Source: Pseudomonas putida (lineage in GTDB: Bacteria; Pseudomonadota; Gammaproteobacteria; Pseudomonadales; Pseudomonadaceae). From it: DNA of 64,000 bases. Both the position numbers and the translations under genes were made by a program. This document shows, piece by piece, positions 8,769 through 17,715 of this stretch. Under the pieces are notes generated by a model. It searched no databases. It saw nothing but the letters and a program-made list of their open reading frames with translations, and had not been told where the DNA came from. Each line of letters begins with the position of its first letter. The stretch's first letter is position 1. The stretch lies in the NCBI RefSeq assembly GCF_009883635.2, contig NZ_CP026115.2, forward strand, positions 1,984,001-2,048,000, in the 5' to 3' direction.

Positions 8769-9179
8769 TTATCCACAAGGCTTTCCCCACGGATTGGGGG
8801 CAACTTGTCCACGGCGCGGAACCCTTTCAGCCTGTCGTGGTCAGTGGATATCTTTTCGGTGATGGCGCAACGCTTTCAAGCATGCCGCCTGCAGCGGTCT
8901 GTCCAAGGCTTTCCCACAGACTTATCCACAGGCATTGAAGCACTTTTCGCGGGGCTTGGCCTGTGCAAAAAATGCGCGTGAAATCATGCACAAAGAGCAT
9001 CTGATCATTTTATGAGCAGAGCCTTGCAGGCCTTGCAGACAAAGGGATAGAGCGAGATGCCACCATGTTTTCCACAGGCGGTTCCACATTAATCGTGGAA
9101 AAGATTCAACCCGTAGAAACAAGGGCTTGCGAGGGGATTGTCGAGTGGGTCGAGAAAGATATGCGCCAAGTTGTCCACA
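8769..9179. other. Cluster of DnaA-box-like sites in a 597-bp gene-free region
   Basis: Between the SDR start (8620) and the livF stop (9218) there is no gene I can support. Instead there are many 9-mers resembling the DnaA box TTWTNCACA: TTATCCACA at 8769 and 8922 (exact), TTTTCCACA at 9068 (exact), TTTCCCACA at 8910, TTGTCCACA at 9171, TTGTCCACG at 8805, and TTTTCCACG on the minus strand at 9094-9102. Several further gttccac/ggatatc-type half matches lie between. Short AT-rich patches (for example near 8706-8720 and 9001-9014) are present. This looks like a DnaA-binding locus of the datA/DARS kind rather than oriC, which in Pseudomonas lies beside dnaA. Confidence 0.6.
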
Positions 9180-9217
9180 TTTGAACCGGGGGCTGCCTGG
9201 CAACCCCCGAATGCAAC

Positions 9218-9934
9218 TCAATGCCCGCCAAGGTAGGCGTTGCGCACCTCTTCATTGACCAGCAGCTCCTGCCCCGTCCCGCTCATGCGGATCTGCCCGT
9301 TGACCATCACATAAGCCCGGTCCGACAACTTCAGCGCATGGTTGGCGTTCTGCTCCACCAGGAAGATGGTCATCCCGCTCTTGGCCAGTTCGCGCAGGGT
9401 CGCGAAGATCTGCTTGACCACGATCGGCGCCAGCCCCAGCGATGGCTCGTCAAGCAGCAACAGTTTCGGCCGGCTCATCAGCGCCCGGGCAATGGCCAGC
9501 ATCTGCTGCTCGCCACCGGACATGGTCATGGCCCGCTGGTTACGCCGCTCCTTCAGGCGCGGGAACAGCTCGAACATGCGCTGCATGTCTTCAGTGGCGT
9601 ATTTGTCGCCGATGGGGATGGTCCCCATCATCAGGTTTTCCTCGACGGTCATGTCGGGGAACACCCGGCGGCCTTCCGGCGACTGGGCGATGCCGTTGGA
9701 GGCGATGTAGTGCGACGACTTGCGGGTGATGTCGGTGCCCCGGTAGACGATATGCCCAGACGCCGCTCGCGGCTGGCCGAAGATCGACATCAGCAGCGTT
9801 GACTTGCCAGCGCCGTTGGCACCGATAAGGCTCACCGTTTCACCTTCGTTGATGTGCATCGACACCTTTTTCAGCGCCTGGATCGGCCCGTAGAACACGT
9901 CCAGTTCCTTCAGTTCGAGAATGGGTGCAGTCAT
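9218..9934 (-). CDS. livF: Branched-chain amino acid ABC transporter ATPase LivF
   Basis: A 238-residue ABC ATPase. Walker A is GANGAGKST (about 37-45), the signature is SGGEQQM, and Walker B is LLLLDEPSLGLAP, followed by the switch His region FLVEQNANHAL. It is last in the livKHMGF operon; its ATGA overlaps the livG stop by 4 bases, and GAGGAA lies upstream. With LivG it powers uptake of leucine, isoleucine and valine through LivHM. Confidence 0.95.
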   Translation of the reverse strand: MTAPILELKELDVFYGPIQALKKVSMHINEGETVSLIGANGAGKSTLLMSIFGQPRAASGHIVYRGTDITRKSSHYIASNGIAQSPEGRRVFPDMTVEENLMMGTIPIGDKYATEDMQRMFELFPRLKERRNQRAMTMSGGEQQMLAIARALMSRPKLLLLDEPSLGLAPIVVKQIFATLRELAKSGMTIFLVEQNANHALKLSDRAYVMVNGQIRMSGTGQELLVNEEVRNAYLGGH

Positions 9935-10806
9935 ACCAGTTCCTCTTCGTCGGCACCCAGGTAGGCGGCGATCACCGTCGGGTTGTGGCGGATTTCCTGC
10001 GGCGCGCCTTCGGCGATCACGTTGCCGTGGTCGAGCACGACGATATGGTCGGAAATGCTCATGACCATGCCCATGTCGTGTTCGATCAGCACCACGGTGA
10101 TGTCGTGCTCGTCACGCAGCACGCGGATCATGCGGCTCAGGGCCTCGGTCTCCTGCGGATTGAGGCCGGCAGCCGGCTCGTCCAGGCAGATGATCTTCGG
10201 CCGCGTGCACATGGCCCGGGCGATTTCCAGGCGCCGCTGCTGGCCGTAGGACAGTTCACCCGCCAGGCGGTTGGCGCAATCGACCAGGTCGACCACTTCC
10301 AGCCAGTAGAACGCGTGGTCCAGGGCGTCGCTCTCGGCCTTGCGGTAGGCCTTGGTGTTGAGCACCCCGGCCAGCAAGTTGCGGTTGACCCACATGTGCT
10401 GGGCCACCAGCAGGTTTTCCACCACCGACATTTCCTTGAACAGGCGGATGTTCTGGAAAGTCCGCGCCAGACCTGCGCGGTTGACCAGGTGGGTACCGCC
10501 GAACATCTTGTAGTACAGACGGTTGGCAAAGCGCGCAGGCGACACGAAATCCGCCGCCTGGAAGCGCTCGCCAAGCAGCTGGATGACATTGGTGTGGCTG
10601 CCGCGCACGTTCAGCTCGATGCGCCCGCCACTGGCCTTGTAGAAACCGGTCAGGCAGTTGAACACGGTAGTCTTGCCGGCGCCGTTGGGGCCGATCAGGG
10701 CGAAGATCTGATTGCGCTTGACCTTCAGGCTGACGTCGCTGAGCGCCTTGATGCCGCCAAACTGCATCATCAGGTTGTCGACCGAGAGAATGATTTCGTC
10801 GCTCAT
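9931..10806 (-). CDS. livG: Branched-chain amino acid ABC transporter ATPase LivG
   Basis: A 291-residue ABC ATPase. Walker A is GPNGAGKTT, the signature is LSYGQQRRLEIARA, and Walker B is IICLDEPAAGLNP with IEHDM as the His switch. The C-terminal HNPTVIAAYLG is typical of the LivG subfamily. Its ATG overlaps the livM stop by 4 bases (ATGA), pointing to translational coupling. It partners with LivF on the cytoplasmic face of LivHM. Confidence 0.95.
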   Translation of the reverse strand: MSDEIILSVDNLMMQFGGIKALSDVSLKVKRNQIFALIGPNGAGKTTVFNCLTGFYKASGGRIELNVRGSHTNVIQLLGERFQAADFVSPARFANRLYYKMFGGTHLVNRAGLARTFQNIRLFKEMSVVENLLVAQHMWVNRNLLAGVLNTKAYRKAESDALDHAFYWLEVVDLVDCANRLAGELSYGQQRRLEIARAMCTRPKIICLDEPAAGLNPQETEALSRMIRVLRDEHDITVVLIEHDMGMVMSISDHIVVLDHGNVIAEGAPQEIRHNPTVIAAYLGADEEELV

Positions 10807-12104
10807 GGCGCCACTCCTTTACGCGGGGTCACACCGGTACGGCTGATGCGGATCAGCCCACGCGGTCGCCAGATCATCATCAGCACCATCAGCACACCGA
10901 ACAGCAGCACGCGGTATTCCGAGAAGCTGCGCAGCAGCTCTGGTGCCACGGTCAGCACGAACGCCGCGATCACCACGCCAACGGTCGAGCCCATGCCACC
11001 GAGCACGACGATGGCGAGGATCAGCGCCGACTCGAAGAAGGTGAACGAGGATGGGTTGACGAAGCCCTGGTAGGTGGCAAAGAACACCCCCGCCAGGCCT
11101 GCGGTGGAAGCACCGAGGGTGAAGGCCGAGAGCTTGACCAGTACGTGGTTCAGGCCCATCGAGCGGCAGGCGATCTCGTCTTCGCGCAGGGCTTCCCAGG
11201 CGCGGCCGACCGGCATGCGGGTCAGCCGGTGCTTGATGTACAGCACCGCCAGCACGACGATGAACAGCACGGCGTAGATGAACACGAACTTGAGGTTGGC
11301 GTTGTAGTCGATGCCGAGGAACTCATGGATCGGCACCCCGCCGTCCTTGGCCCGGCGGCCGAATTCCAGGCCGAAGAAGGTCGGCGACGGCGCCGGCATG
11401 CCGTTCGGGCCGCCAGTGAACGACAGCCAGTTGTTCAGCACCAGGCGGATGATCTCACCGAAGCCCAAGGTCACGATCGCCAGGTAGTCACCGTGCATTC
11501 GCAAGACCGGGAAGCCGAGGATGCACCCCGCCAACGCTGCGGCGATGGCCGCCAGCGGCAACACACTCCAGAAGCCCAGGCCGAGGTACTGGTAGCCCAG
11601 CGCCAGGCCATAGGCGCCGATGGCGTAGAACGCCACATAGCCCAGGTCGAGCAAGCCGGCGAGGCCGACCACGATATTCAGGCCCAGGCCCAGCAGAACG
11701 TAGATCAGGCCGAGGATGACCACGGTCAGCAGGTACTTGTTGGCGAATACCGGGAAGATGATGGCGATCACCACCAGCGCCGGGATGATGTAGCGCAACC
11801 GCGACTTGTAGTCCGGCGCGTTGACGTGCACACCCGACCCGCCGCTGTCGAAGCCTTCGAGCATGCGCCGCCCGGCGGCGGTCTGCACGTACAGGCTGAG
11901 CAGGAAGCGCCCGAGCATCACCCCGCCGACCAGCCACGCCACCCGGCGTGGTTCGGCGTTGAAGGTGTAGCCGTCGAGTACCACACCGACGATCGGGCCG
12001 AACACGATGAGCGCCAGCAGGCCGGCGACGATGGTCTCGAGCAGGCTGCGCTTGATATCGAAACCTTTGGTTTCAGAGGCAGAGGCAATCTTGGCAATCG
12101 ACAT
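10803..12104 (-). CDS. livM: Branched-chain amino acid ABC permease LivM
   Basis: A 433-residue inner-membrane permease, longer than many LivM proteins because of an N-terminal extension with extra helices (about residues 1-100), as in Pseudomonas BraE. The conserved permease core has LGLNIVVGLAGLLDLGYVAFYAIGAY and, later, the ATPase-contacting EAA-like loop GRAWEALREDEIACRSMGLN. Start choice: ATG at 12104 with TAAGGTG upstream; a GTG two codons earlier (12110) overlaps the livH stop and is the alternative. Confidence 0.92.
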   Translation of the reverse strand: MSIAKIASASETKGFDIKRSLLETIVAGLLALIVFGPIVGVVLDGYTFNAEPRRVAWLVGGVMLGRFLLSLYVQTAAGRRMLEGFDSGGSGVHVNAPDYKSRLRYIIPALVVIAIIFPVFANKYLLTVVILGLIYVLLGLGLNIVVGLAGLLDLGYVAFYAIGAYGLALGYQYLGLGFWSVLPLAAIAAALAGCILGFPVLRMHGDYLAIVTLGFGEIIRLVLNNWLSFTGGPNGMPAPSPTFFGLEFGRRAKDGGVPIHEFLGIDYNANLKFVFIYAVLFIVVLAVLYIKHRLTRMPVGRAWEALREDEIACRSMGLNHVLVKLSAFTLGASTAGLAGVFFATYQGFVNPSSFTFFESALILAIVVLGGMGSTVGVVIAAFVLTVAPELLRSFSEYRVLLFGVLMVLMMIWRPRGLIRISRTGVTPRKGVAP

Positions 12105-12106
12105 GT

Positions 12107-13021
12107 TCACACCTTAGCCACGAGCGGGCGACCCAGCAGGCCTTGTGGGCGGAAGATAAGGATCATCACCAGCAGCGAGAAGCTGAACACGTCCTTGTAG
12201 TCGGAGTTGATCAGGCCAGAGAACAACGACTCGGAAATCCCCAGGATGATCCCGCCGAGCATGGCGCCTGGCAGCGAACCGATGCCACCCAGTACCGCGG
12301 CGGTGAACGCCTTGATACCGATGATGAAGCCGGCGTAGAAGTCGAAGGTGCCGTAGTTGAGGGTGATCAGCACGCCGGCCAGAGCGGCCATCACCGCACC
12401 AATGACGAACACGTAGGAAATCACCCGGTCGGTGTTGATGCCAAGGATCGAGGCCATCTTGCGGTCTTGCTGGGTAGCGCGGCACATGCGGCCGAGCTTG
12501 GTGTACTTGATCACATAGGTGAGCAGACCCATGCCGAGGAATGCCGCCACCAGGATAAAGATCTTGGTGTATGTCAGTTGCACGAAGCCGGTGCCGACTT
12601 CGATGCGCATGGCGCCTTCGAGCAGGGTCGGCACGCCTTGCTGGCGGGCGCCCTGGCTGATCTGTGCATAGTTCTGCAGGATCAGCGAGATGCCGATGGC
12701 ACTGATCAGCGGTGCCAGGCGGGTGGAGTTACGCAGGGGTTTGTAGGCGATGCGTTCGATGGTGAAGCCATACACGCCCGTGACGACGATGGTGAACAAC
12801 AGCGTGCCCAGCATCAACAGGGGGAACGACTCGATACCGAAATAAGCCAGCAATGCCAGGCTGATCGCCGCGAGGTACGCGGAGATCATGTACACCTCGC
12901 CGTGCGCGAAGTTGATCATGCCGATGATGCCATAGACCATTGTGTAGCCGATGGCGATCAGGCCATAGACCGACCCAAGGGTCAGGCCATTGACCAGTTG
13001 CTGCAGGAAAATACCATCCAT
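12107..13021 (-). CDS. livH: Branched-chain amino acid ABC permease LivH
   Basis: A 304-residue inner-membrane permease with about eight helices, starting MDGIFLQQLVNGLTLGSVYG as is usual for LivH/BraD. The contact loop GRMCRATQQDRKMASILGIN is clear. It is the first of the four tightly spaced genes livHMGF; AGGTGAG precedes the ATG. It is separated from livK by 154 bases that hold a hairpin. Confidence 0.95.
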   Translation of the reverse strand: MDGIFLQQLVNGLTLGSVYGLIAIGYTMVYGIIGMINFAHGEVYMISAYLAAISLALLAYFGIESFPLLMLGTLLFTIVVTGVYGFTIERIAYKPLRNSTRLAPLISAIGISLILQNYAQISQGARQQGVPTLLEGAMRIEVGTGFVQLTYTKIFILVAAFLGMGLLTYVIKYTKLGRMCRATQQDRKMASILGINTDRVISYVFVIGAVMAALAGVLITLNYGTFDFYAGFIIGIKAFTAAVLGGIGSLPGAMLGGIILGISESLFSGLINSDYKDVFSFSLLVMILIFRPQGLLGRPLVAKV

Positions 13022-13142
13022 AACGCAATCTCACCTGAGCGAGACTGCACCAGTGCTGACGACCACAAGCCACGGATAAAGCGGGCCTGGCAGCGCAGAA
13101 CCGTGCACGTCTCCGAATAAGGACAGGTACCGCAGGGGCAAT

Positions 13143-13164
13143 GGCCCGGACGGGCGTCCGGGCC
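13143..13164 (-). terminator. Hairpin between livK and livH
   Basis: Nine-bp perfect inverted repeat GGCCCGGAC/GTCCGGGCC with a 4-base loop, placed just after the livK stop. There is no T tract on the minus-strand transcript, so it is more likely a partial terminator or a 3'-end stabiliser that lets the binding-protein message exceed that of the membrane components. Confidence 0.5.
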
Positions 13165-13175
13165 AGCTGCCGTTA

Positions 13176-14312
13176 TTATTTTTGTTTTTCCAGCTGGTGG
13201 TACTTGCCGTCCTTGTCCCACTGGTAGACCACGTAGTCGGACACGGTCAGGTCACCCTTGCTGTCCCACTTCTTCTCACCCATGACGGTCTTGACCGGGT
13301 TGGCCTTGAGCCACTTGGCGGCATCTTCGCCCTTGTTCGACTTGGCACCGTTGAACGCAGCGGCCAGGGCCTGCAGCGAGGCGTAGGCGTACAGGGTGTA
13401 GCCTTCAGGCTCGGTACCGGCCTTGCGGAACTCTTCCACCACCGCCTTGCTGTCTGGCAGCAGGCGAGGGTCGGCGCCGAATGTCATGTACACGCCATCG
13501 ACATACTGCGCACCGCCTGCGGTAGACACCAGTTCGTCGGTGACGATGCCGTCATCGGACATGAACTTGACGTCCTTCAGGCCCTGCTCACGCAGCTGGC
13601 GCACAAGCGGGCCGGCCTCCGGGTGCAGGCCACCGAAGTAGACCACGTCGGCACCGGCAGCGCGGATCTTGGTGACCACGGCGCTGAAGTCTTTCTCGCC
13701 TCGGGTCAGGCCTTCATAAAGCACCGGCTTGACGCCGCGCTTCTCCAACTGCGCCTTGGTCGCATCGGCCAGGCCCTGGCCGTAGGTGTCCTTGTCGTGC
13801 AGCACCGCGACCTTCTTGCCCTTGAGCACGTCGACGATGTAGTCCCCGGCGACGATACCCTGCTGGTCGTCACGGCCGCACATGCGGAACATGGCAGAAA
13901 GGCCGCGCTCGGTGACCTGTGGGTTGGTGGAGCCTGGGGTGATGGCGATCACGCCGGCTTCGTCATATACCTCGGAGGCCGGGATGGTGTTGGAGGAACA
14001 GAAGTGACCGACCACGCCGATCACCTTGTCCTGGTCGACCAGGCGGTTGGCCACGGCCACGGCCTGCTTCGGCTCGCAGGCGTCATCGCCTTTCACCAGG
14101 ACGATCTTCTCGCCATTCACGCCGCCGGCGGCGTTGATCTTGTCGGCCGCTGCCTGCGCACCTTTCATGTACTGCTCGCCAAACGCTGCGTTGGCCCCGG
14201 TCATGGGGCCCGCGACGCCGATCTTGACGTCGGCCTGAACATACGAAGAAACACCCAGTGCCGTAGCTACGGCAAGAGCCAGGAAACCTTTCTTGTAAAA
14301 CGTCTGCGACAT
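13176..14312 (-). CDS. livK: Branched-chain amino acid periplasmic binding protein (BraC/LivK)
   Basis: A 378-residue periplasmic binding protein of the Leu/Ile/Val family. A signal peptide (MSQTFYKKGFLALAVATALG..., cleaved about QA/DVKIG) is followed by the type I periplasmic fold, with IGVAGPMTGANAAFGEQ and a disulfide pair typical of the family (DDACEPKQAV and HFCSSNT, plus MCGRDDQQG). AGGAGC precedes the ATG. It opens the liv operon and delivers branched-chain amino acids to LivHM. Confidence 0.95.
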   Translation of the reverse strand: MSQTFYKKGFLALAVATALGVSSYVQADVKIGVAGPMTGANAAFGEQYMKGAQAAADKINAAGGVNGEKIVLVKGDDACEPKQAVAVANRLVDQDKVIGVVGHFCSSNTIPASEVYDEAGVIAITPGSTNPQVTERGLSAMFRMCGRDDQQGIVAGDYIVDVLKGKKVAVLHDKDTYGQGLADATKAQLEKRGVKPVLYEGLTRGEKDFSAVVTKIRAAGADVVYFGGLHPEAGPLVRQLREQGLKDVKFMSDDGIVTDELVSTAGGAQYVDGVYMTFGADPRLLPDSKAVVEEFRKAGTEPEGYTLYAYASLQALAAAFNGAKSNKGEDAAKWLKANPVKTVMGEKKWDSKGDLTVSDYVVYQWDKDGKYHQLEKQK

Positions 14313-14673
14313 GAGGTGGTGCTCCTAGAGTTTTTTTAGTGTGGCACTACAACTACTCAGCCCTGTGCTCAGAGCAAGGGCCGTGCCATCGGTTTTGTCT
14401 TCCGGGAAAACACACTGCAAAGATCGCCCCCTGGCGACCGACGGCCTTTTCTTTATTGAGCGTGCAACCGTCTGCCACGCGGCAGGCGCCACCACACGTA
14501 CAGACAAGGAGCAACCGTCGAGTGCCATCATTGCAACCCTGGCAAGTGTTTACGTGCAACCGCCCTGTAACAGTGGACGTCACCGAAGTGCACACCGCTG
14601 GTGCGCGACTGCTACAGGCAGCACTGTTTCAAGGCTAGCTGGTGCACGGAAAAACACCTGATTTGGCTATTAC
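14313..14673. other. Upstream region of livK, no gene seen
   Basis: About 360 bases between livK and the REP element, open for the livK promoter on the minus strand. Short inverted repeats such as GTTTTgtcttccggGAAAAC (14392-14411) are visible, but no confident promoter or riboswitch is assigned. No open frame here has a ribosome-binding site and normal codon use. Confidence 0.5.
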
Positions 14674-14714
14674 GCGGCCTCTGTGGGAGCGGGCTTGCCC
14701 GCGAAGAGGCCGGC
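14674..14714. repeat. REP element upstream of pncB
   Basis: Single imperfect palindrome of the P. putida REP family: cggcctc...gagcgggcttgcccgcgaagaggccg. It shares the gagcgggcttgccc core with the elements at 16823-16889 and is related to the shorter hairpin at 7817. Confidence 0.85.
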
Positions 14715-14781
14715 TTAGACACAACAAGACTCAAAAGACTGGCACAATGTCCCCCATTCGCCGCTTCTGGAGCCCCTTTTG

Positions 14782-15987
14782 ATGAGCGAGAGCGCATTCG
14801 CCGAGCGCATCGTGCACAACCTGCTCGACACAGACTTCTACAAGCTCACCATGATGCAGGGCGTGCTACACAACTACCCAGACGCCGACGTCGAATGGGA
14901 ATTCCGCTGCCGCAATGGCGAGGACCTGCGCCCCTACCTTGGCGAGATTCGCCATCAGCTCGAACTGCTCGCCGACCTGACCCTGGATGATGGCCAGCCG
15001 GCCTTTCTCGAACGCATCACTTTCCTCAAGCCCGACTTCCTGCGCTTTCTGCGCCTGTTCCGCTTCAACCTGCGCTATGTGCGCATCGGCATCGAGAACG
15101 ACCAGCTGTTCCTGCGCCTGAAAGGCCCCTGGCTGCACGTGATCCTGTTCGAAGTGCCGCTGCTGGCCATCATCAGCGAAGTGCGCAATCGCCACCTGCA
15201 CCCGCGCATGCGCCTGGCCGAAGCCCGTGATCAGCTGTATCGCAAGTTCGACTGGCTGCGCGCCCACGCCAGCGACGACGAACTGGCCGAACTGCAGGTA
15301 GCCGACTTCGGCACCCGCCGGCGCTTTTCCAGCCGCGTGCAGGAAGACGTGGTGCGTGTACTGCGCGACGACTTCCCGGGCCGCTTCGTCGGCACCAGCA
15401 ACGTCGACCTGGCATGGAAACTGGATATCAAGCCACTGGGCACCATGGCCCACGAATGGATCATGGCCCACCAGCAGCTCGGCCCGCGCCTGATCGACAG
15501 CCAGATCGCCGCGCTGGACTGCTGGGTTCGCGAGTACCGCGGCCTGCTCGGCATCGCCCTGACCGACTGCATCACCATGGATGCCTTCCTCAACGATTTC
15601 GACTTGTACTTTGCCAAGCTGTTCGACGGCCTGCGCCATGACTCGGGCGAGCCGGTGGCCTGGGCGGAAAAGGCCATCGCCCATTACCAGAAGCTGGGCA
15701 TCGACCCGATGACCAAGACCCTGGTGTTTTCCGATGGCCTCAACCTGACCCGTTCGCTGGAGATCTTCCGTGCCCTGCGCGGTCGCATCAACGTCAGTTT
15801 CGGCATCGGCACCAACCTCACCTGCGACATCCCCGGTGTGGCGCCGATGAACATCGTGCTTAAAATGACCGACTGCAACGGCTCGCCGGTGGCCAAGATC
15901 TCCGACGAAGCCGCCAAGACCCAGTGCCGCGATGAGAACTTCGTCGCCTACATGCGTCACGTATTCAAAGTCCCCAGCAAGGAGTAA
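14782..15987 (+). CDS. pncB: Nicotinate phosphoribosyltransferase
   Basis: A 401-residue enzyme that converts nicotinate and PRPP to nicotinate mononucleotide in NAD salvage. Signatures are the N-terminal [13 protein letters not shown], the [16 protein letters not shown] stretch, [23 protein letters not shown] (with the regulatory His), and the PRPP-binding [10 protein letters not shown]. The ATG at 14782 has TGGAG upstream and was preferred over the adjacent TTG. Its final codons contain the AAGGAG used by nadE, 3 bases downstream, so the two are translated as an operon. Confidence 0.97.
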   Translation: MSESAFAERIVHNLLDTDFYKLTMMQGVLHNYPDADVEWEFRCRNGEDLRPYLGEIRHQLELLADLTLDDGQPAFLERITFLKPDFLRFLRLFRFNLRYVRIGIENDQLFLRLKGPWLHVILFEVPLLAIISEVRNRHLHPRMRLAEARDQLYRKFDWLRAHASDDELAELQVADFGTRRRFSSRVQEDVVRVLRDDFPGRFVGTSNVDLAWKLDIKPLGTMAHEWIMAHQQLGPRLIDSQIAALDCWVREYRGLLGIALTDCITMDAFLNDFDLYFAKLFDGLRHDSGEPVAWAEKAIAHYQKLGIDPMTKTLVFSDGLNLTRSLEIFRALRGRINVSFGIGTNLTCDIPGVAPMNIVLKMTDCNGSPVAKISDEAAKTQCRDENFVAYMRHVFKVPSKE

Positions 15988-15990
15988 CCC

Positions 15991-16818
15991 ATGCAAGCGG
16001 TTCAGCAAGAGATTGCCCAGGCGCTAAAGGTACAGCCGCCGTTCGCCGACGCCGCTGCGCTCGAGGCCGAAGTCGCCCGGCGCGTGGCGTTCATCAAGGA
16101 CTGCCTGGCCAATGCCCGGCTCAAGACCCTGGTGCTGGGCATCAGCGGCGGCGTCGATTCGCTGACCGCCGCCCTGCTCGCCCAGCGCGCCGTCAACGAG
16201 CTGCGCGCCGAAACCGGCGACAAGGCCTACACCTTCATCGCCGTGCGCCTGCCGTACCAGGTGCAGCATGACGAGCACGACGCCCAGGCTTGCCTGGAGG
16301 TGATCAAGGCCGATGAGGTGCACACCGTCGACATCGCCCCGGCCGTGCGCGCACTGGCAGCGGAAGTGGTAGAGCTGAAAAATGGCTCGCCGACCTTGGT
16401 GGACTTCGTCGTCGGCAACGTCAAGGCACGCACCCGCATGGTTGCCCAGTACACCATTGCCGGTGCCCGCGCGGGCCTGGTGATCGGTACCGACCACGCC
16501 GCCGAGGCGGTGATGGGCTTCTTTACCAAGTTCGGTGATGGTGCCTGCGACCTGGCGCCGCTGAGCGGGCTGGTGAAGAACCAGGTGCGGGCGATTGCGC
16601 GCAGCTTTGGTGCGCCGGAATCGCTGGTGGAGAAGGTACCGACGGCGGACCTGGAAGACCTGGAGCCGGGCAAGCCGGACGAGGCTTCGCACGGCGTGAC
16701 CTACAAGCAGATCGATGCCTTCCTGCATGGGCTGCCGGTGGATCAGGCTGCCTTCGACATCATCGTCGCCACCTACCGCAAGACCCAGCACAAGCGCGAA
16801 CTGCCGTTCGCCCCATAA
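15991..16818 (+). CDS. nadE: NH3-dependent NAD synthetase
   Basis: A 275-residue NAD+ synthase that amidates nicotinic acid adenine dinucleotide with ammonia. The ATP-pyrophosphatase P-loop SGGVDS is at about residues 52-57; [18 protein letters not shown] and [20 protein letters not shown] are the conserved substrate loops. No glutaminase domain is present, which is the short NH3-dependent form. It is coupled to pncB, so one transcript provides the first and last steps of nicotinate salvage. Confidence 0.97.
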   Translation: MQAVQQEIAQALKVQPPFADAAALEAEVARRVAFIKDCLANARLKTLVLGISGGVDSLTAALLAQRAVNELRAETGDKAYTFIAVRLPYQVQHDEHDAQACLEVIKADEVHTVDIAPAVRALAAEVVELKNGSPTLVDFVVGNVKARTRMVAQYTIAGARAGLVIGTDHAAEAVMGFFTKFGDGACDLAPLSGLVKNQVRAIARSFGAPESLVEKVPTADLEDLEPGKPDEASHGVTYKQIDAFLHGLPVDQAAFDIIVATYRKTQHKRELPFAP

Positions 16819-16822
16819 AAGC

Positions 16823-16889
16823 TTCGCGGGGCAAGCCCGCTCCTACAAGGGAACCAGTATCCCCTGTAGGAGCGGGCTTGCCCCGCGAA
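16823..16889. repeat. Inverted REP pair between nadE and azurin
   Basis: Two nearly identical REP units in opposite orientation: arm 16823-16851 (ttcgcggggcaagcccgctc...) and arm 16862-16889, its reverse complement with one extra base, separated by about 10 bases. It would fold into a stem of about 28 bp between two convergent genes and can end or protect both messages. Confidence 0.9.
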
Positions 16890-16917
16890 CAGGCCCGAGA
16901 GGCCTACACAACTTTCA

Positions 16918-17367
16918 TTACTTGACGACGACCTTGCCCTTCATCATCGAGATGTGGCCCGGGAAGGTGCAGAAGAAGCTGTAGTCACCACCGGCTTCCA
17001 GCTTGGAAGTGTCGAACTTCACTTCGGTTTCTTTTTCCGGCGCGCCGATCATCTTGGTGTGGGCGATGATCCCGGCGTTGGCGGCATTGATGTAGTCGTT
17101 CTCCAGGCCTTTGCTCATACCTTCGGTAGCAATGCCCTGCATGTCTGCAGTCTTGCTGATCACCAGGTTATGGCCCATCACGTTCTTCGGCAGGCTGCCG
17201 GAGTGGGTCAGTTTGACGGTGAATTCCTTGCAGCTCTTGTCGACGGTGAATTCCTTGCTGGTGTAGGACATCTGGTCGGTCGAGTCGACGGTCACCGAGC
17301 ACTCGGCTGCGAAGACAGAGGCGCTGGCGAGGGTCAGCAGGGATACCGCTACAGCTTTCGCAAACAT
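16918..17367 (-). CDS. azu: Azurin, periplasmic blue copper protein
   Basis: A 149-residue precursor of the type I copper electron carrier. Signal peptide [20 protein letters not shown] is followed by mature AECSVTV. Copper ligands are visible in VMGHNLV (Gly45, His46 in azurin numbering) and [15 protein letters not shown] (Cys112, His117, Met121), and the Cys3-Cys26 disulfide partners are in AECS and DKSCKEF. The start at 17367 places AAGGAG 7 bases upstream; the adjacent ATG at 17370 is the alternative. It is a single-gene transcript, and an FNR/ANR-like site lies about 70 bases upstream. Confidence 0.96.
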   Translation of the reverse strand: MFAKAVAVSLLTLASASVFAAECSVTVDSTDQMSYTSKEFTVDKSCKEFTVKLTHSGSLPKNVMGHNLVISKTADMQGIATEGMSKGLENDYINAANAGIIAHTKMIGAPEKETEVKFDTSKLEAGGDYSFFCTFPGHISMMKGKVVVK

Positions 17368-17429
17368 CATGAATCTCCTTGGCAGGGTTTTATCAATTGC
17401 GAGACTGCCTGAAACCGTTCTGCCCCCTG

Positions 17430-17443
17430 CTGATATGGGTCAA
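17430..17443 (-). promoter_or_regulatory. Candidate ANR/FNR box upstream of azurin
   Basis: On the minus strand the sequence TTGACCCATATCAG matches the ANR/FNR consensus TTGATNNNNATCAA at 8 of 10 defined positions. It sits about 70 bases before the azurin start. Oxygen-responsive control of azurin is known in P. aeruginosa; here it is an inference from the site alone. Confidence 0.45.
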
Positions 17444-17483
17444 GGGGGTGTCAAGTGGCCAGCCAGTTGAATTGTTCAATGGA

Positions 17484-17493
17484 TTGTATACAA
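17484..17493. promoter_or_regulatory. Palindromic operator-like site TTGTATACAA
   Basis: A 10-bp perfect palindrome lies between the divergent azurin gene and the small candidate gene at 17562. TTGTATACAA-type sites are typical of GntR-family regulators. A second short inverted repeat AAGGGCA/TGCCCTT follows at 17501-17519. No regulator gene is adjacent. Confidence 0.35.
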
Positions 17494-17561
17494 CCAATCT
17501 AAGGGCACATCATGCCCTTTTAATAGACGATGGGACAACCTCTCATTTAGGAGCAACCGCA

Positions 17562-17651
17562 ATGTCCCTCGCAAGTTTCATGAACAGCCTGCTCGCCGCC
17601 TACGCCCACGGGGCCACGGGTGCCAGCTGCGAATTCTCCCGTCCGGAGTAA
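17562..17651 (+). CDS. Possible 29-residue small protein
   Basis: An ATG with TAGGAG 8 bases upstream opens a 29-codon frame starting [20 protein letters not shown] and ending in a TAA. It contains one Cys and a short amphipathic N-terminal segment and has no recognisable family. It lies 64 bases before the LOG-family gene and could be its leader or an independent small protein. Evidence is the ribosome-binding site and placement only. Confidence 0.45.
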   Translation: MSLASFMNSLLAAYAHGATGASCEFSRPE

Positions 17652-17715
17652 AACCGGCGTTGGAGACGTCAGACTATTCGCTTTACCCTGTCAGCGATAT
17701 GACTGGAGAAGCACG

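Noticed and set aside
8769..9179. Chromosomal replication origin
   Set aside because: dnaA, dnaN and rpmH are absent, and Pseudomonas oriC lies by dnaA; the cluster is more likely a regulatory DnaA-binding locus.
9925..11073. Plus-strand frame over livG and livM
   Set aside because: Antisense to two clear liv transporter genes.
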